From Solirubrobacteraceae bacterium (GTDB lineage: Bacteria > Actinomycetota > Thermoleophilia > Solirubrobacterales > Solirubrobacteraceae): a stretch of 34,189 nt of DNA. Location of the stretch: positions 1 to 34,189 of the forward strand of contig JAUXSD010000044.1 of NCBI GenBank assembly GCA_030681525.1, given 5' to 3'. Positions 33,917-34,189 of the stretch are shown in pieces (position 1 is the stretch's first letter; each line of letters begins with the position of its first letter). Made by a program: the position numbers and the translations under genes. Below the pieces are notes generated by a model, which saw only the letters and a program-made list of their open reading frames with translations, was not told where the DNA came from and searched no databases.

Positions 33917-34189
33917 TCAGTCGCCGGTGTACTGGAACAGCCAGACGCCGGAGTCGCGGTCTGACGCGAGCACGTACTTCTGGCCGTTGGGGTGCTTGTG
34001 CACCTCGACGCCCCAGAAGTTGTTGCCAGCTGCGTCGATGTGCGCGCCGACCTCTTCGAGGTCGGGGTTGCCCGCCGCGTCGCGGTACTTCAGCACCCGC
34101 AGGCCGCCGGAGTAGTACGAGATGTAGGCCAGATCCTCGTCGGGATCGGTCGCCACCTCGTGCACCGACAGGTCGCCGAAGCCGTCGGC
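33917..34189 (-). CDS. LVIVD-repeat (beta-propeller-like) protein, 3' end only
   Basis: Only the last 90 residues are in the window; the 5' part lies beyond 34189. The segment shows LVIVD-type repeat features: EVATDPDEDLAYISYYSGGL followed by RVLKY, then the characteristic ending GNNFWGVEVH, ASDRDSGVWLFQYTG. Such proteins are usually large, secreted and predicted beta-propellers of unknown function. The reading frame is open to the window edge, so the GTG at 34165 should not be taken as the start. Confidence 0.82.
   Translation of the reverse strand, partial: ADGFGDLSVHEVATDPDEDLAYISYYSGGLRVLKYRDAAGNPDLEEVGAHIDAAGNNFWGVEVHKHPNGQKYVLASDRDSGVWLFQYTGD

Noticed and set aside
1..34189. CRISPR arrays, tRNA/rRNA genes, insertion sequences, attachment sites
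   Set aside because: No regularly spaced repeats, no tRNA-like cloverleaf noticed, no transposase or integrase motif in any plausible frame.

Overview
The window is about 34 kb of GC-rich bacterial chromosome with dense, often overlapping genes. The gene content suggests a Gram-positive-type actinobacterium, most likely class Thermoleophilia (Solirubrobacter/Conexibacter-like). The grounds are murT/gatD, PilMNO-type pili, a group-2 sigma factor and several apparently leaderless genes with a TANNNT hexamer 6-8 bp before the start. The lineage is inferred from gene style, not from a search. I saw no rRNA, tRNA, CRISPR, IS element or phage gene, and no gene-free stretch over about 210 bp.

1-6616 (minus strand) is a tight, probably co-transcribed set. 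In transcription order it holds a MetE-type zinc barrel fused to a SAM methyltransferase, a homocysteine S-methyltransferase fused to a second SAM methyltransferase, a GAF-LuxR regulator, a PfkB kinase and metK (cut by the window edge). Divergent from it, 6827-10083 (plus) carries a thiolase, a stand-alone MetE-like protein and a small GcvT/SoxG-like folate-fold protein. Three methionine-synthase-type zinc barrels, two fused to methyltransferases, next to SAM synthetase look like an uncharacterised sulfur/methyl-group cycle. This is the most novel part of the window.

10123-14039 holds a BrkB/YihY membrane protein, a YukJ (DUF2278) protein with a lamin-tail domain, and a secreted M14 zinc carboxypeptidase. 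14222-21228 is a type IV pilus operon joined by 4-base overlaps. It encodes a PilM-PilN fusion, PilO, an unrecognised protein in the PilP position, and three prepilin-like proteins of PilV, PilW and PilX type. A cupredoxin lipoprotein follows, behind a perfect 17-bp inverted repeat.

21667-25573 holds a sigma-70 factor, two small membrane proteins, an SRAP (YedK/HMCES) DNA-protein crosslink protein and a cyclophilin lipoprotein. 25660-30208 is a cell-envelope operon: a NagD-type HAD phosphatase, a diacylglycerol-kinase-like lipid kinase, murT, a SAM methyltransferase and gatD. The methyltransferase sits between the two subunits of lipid II isoglutaminyl synthase, and MurT has lost one zinc-ribbon cysteine. 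30238-33852 is a complete OpuC-type osmoprotectant ABC transporter operon ending at a 15-bp hairpin. The window closes with the 3' end of a convergent LVIVD-repeat protein gene.
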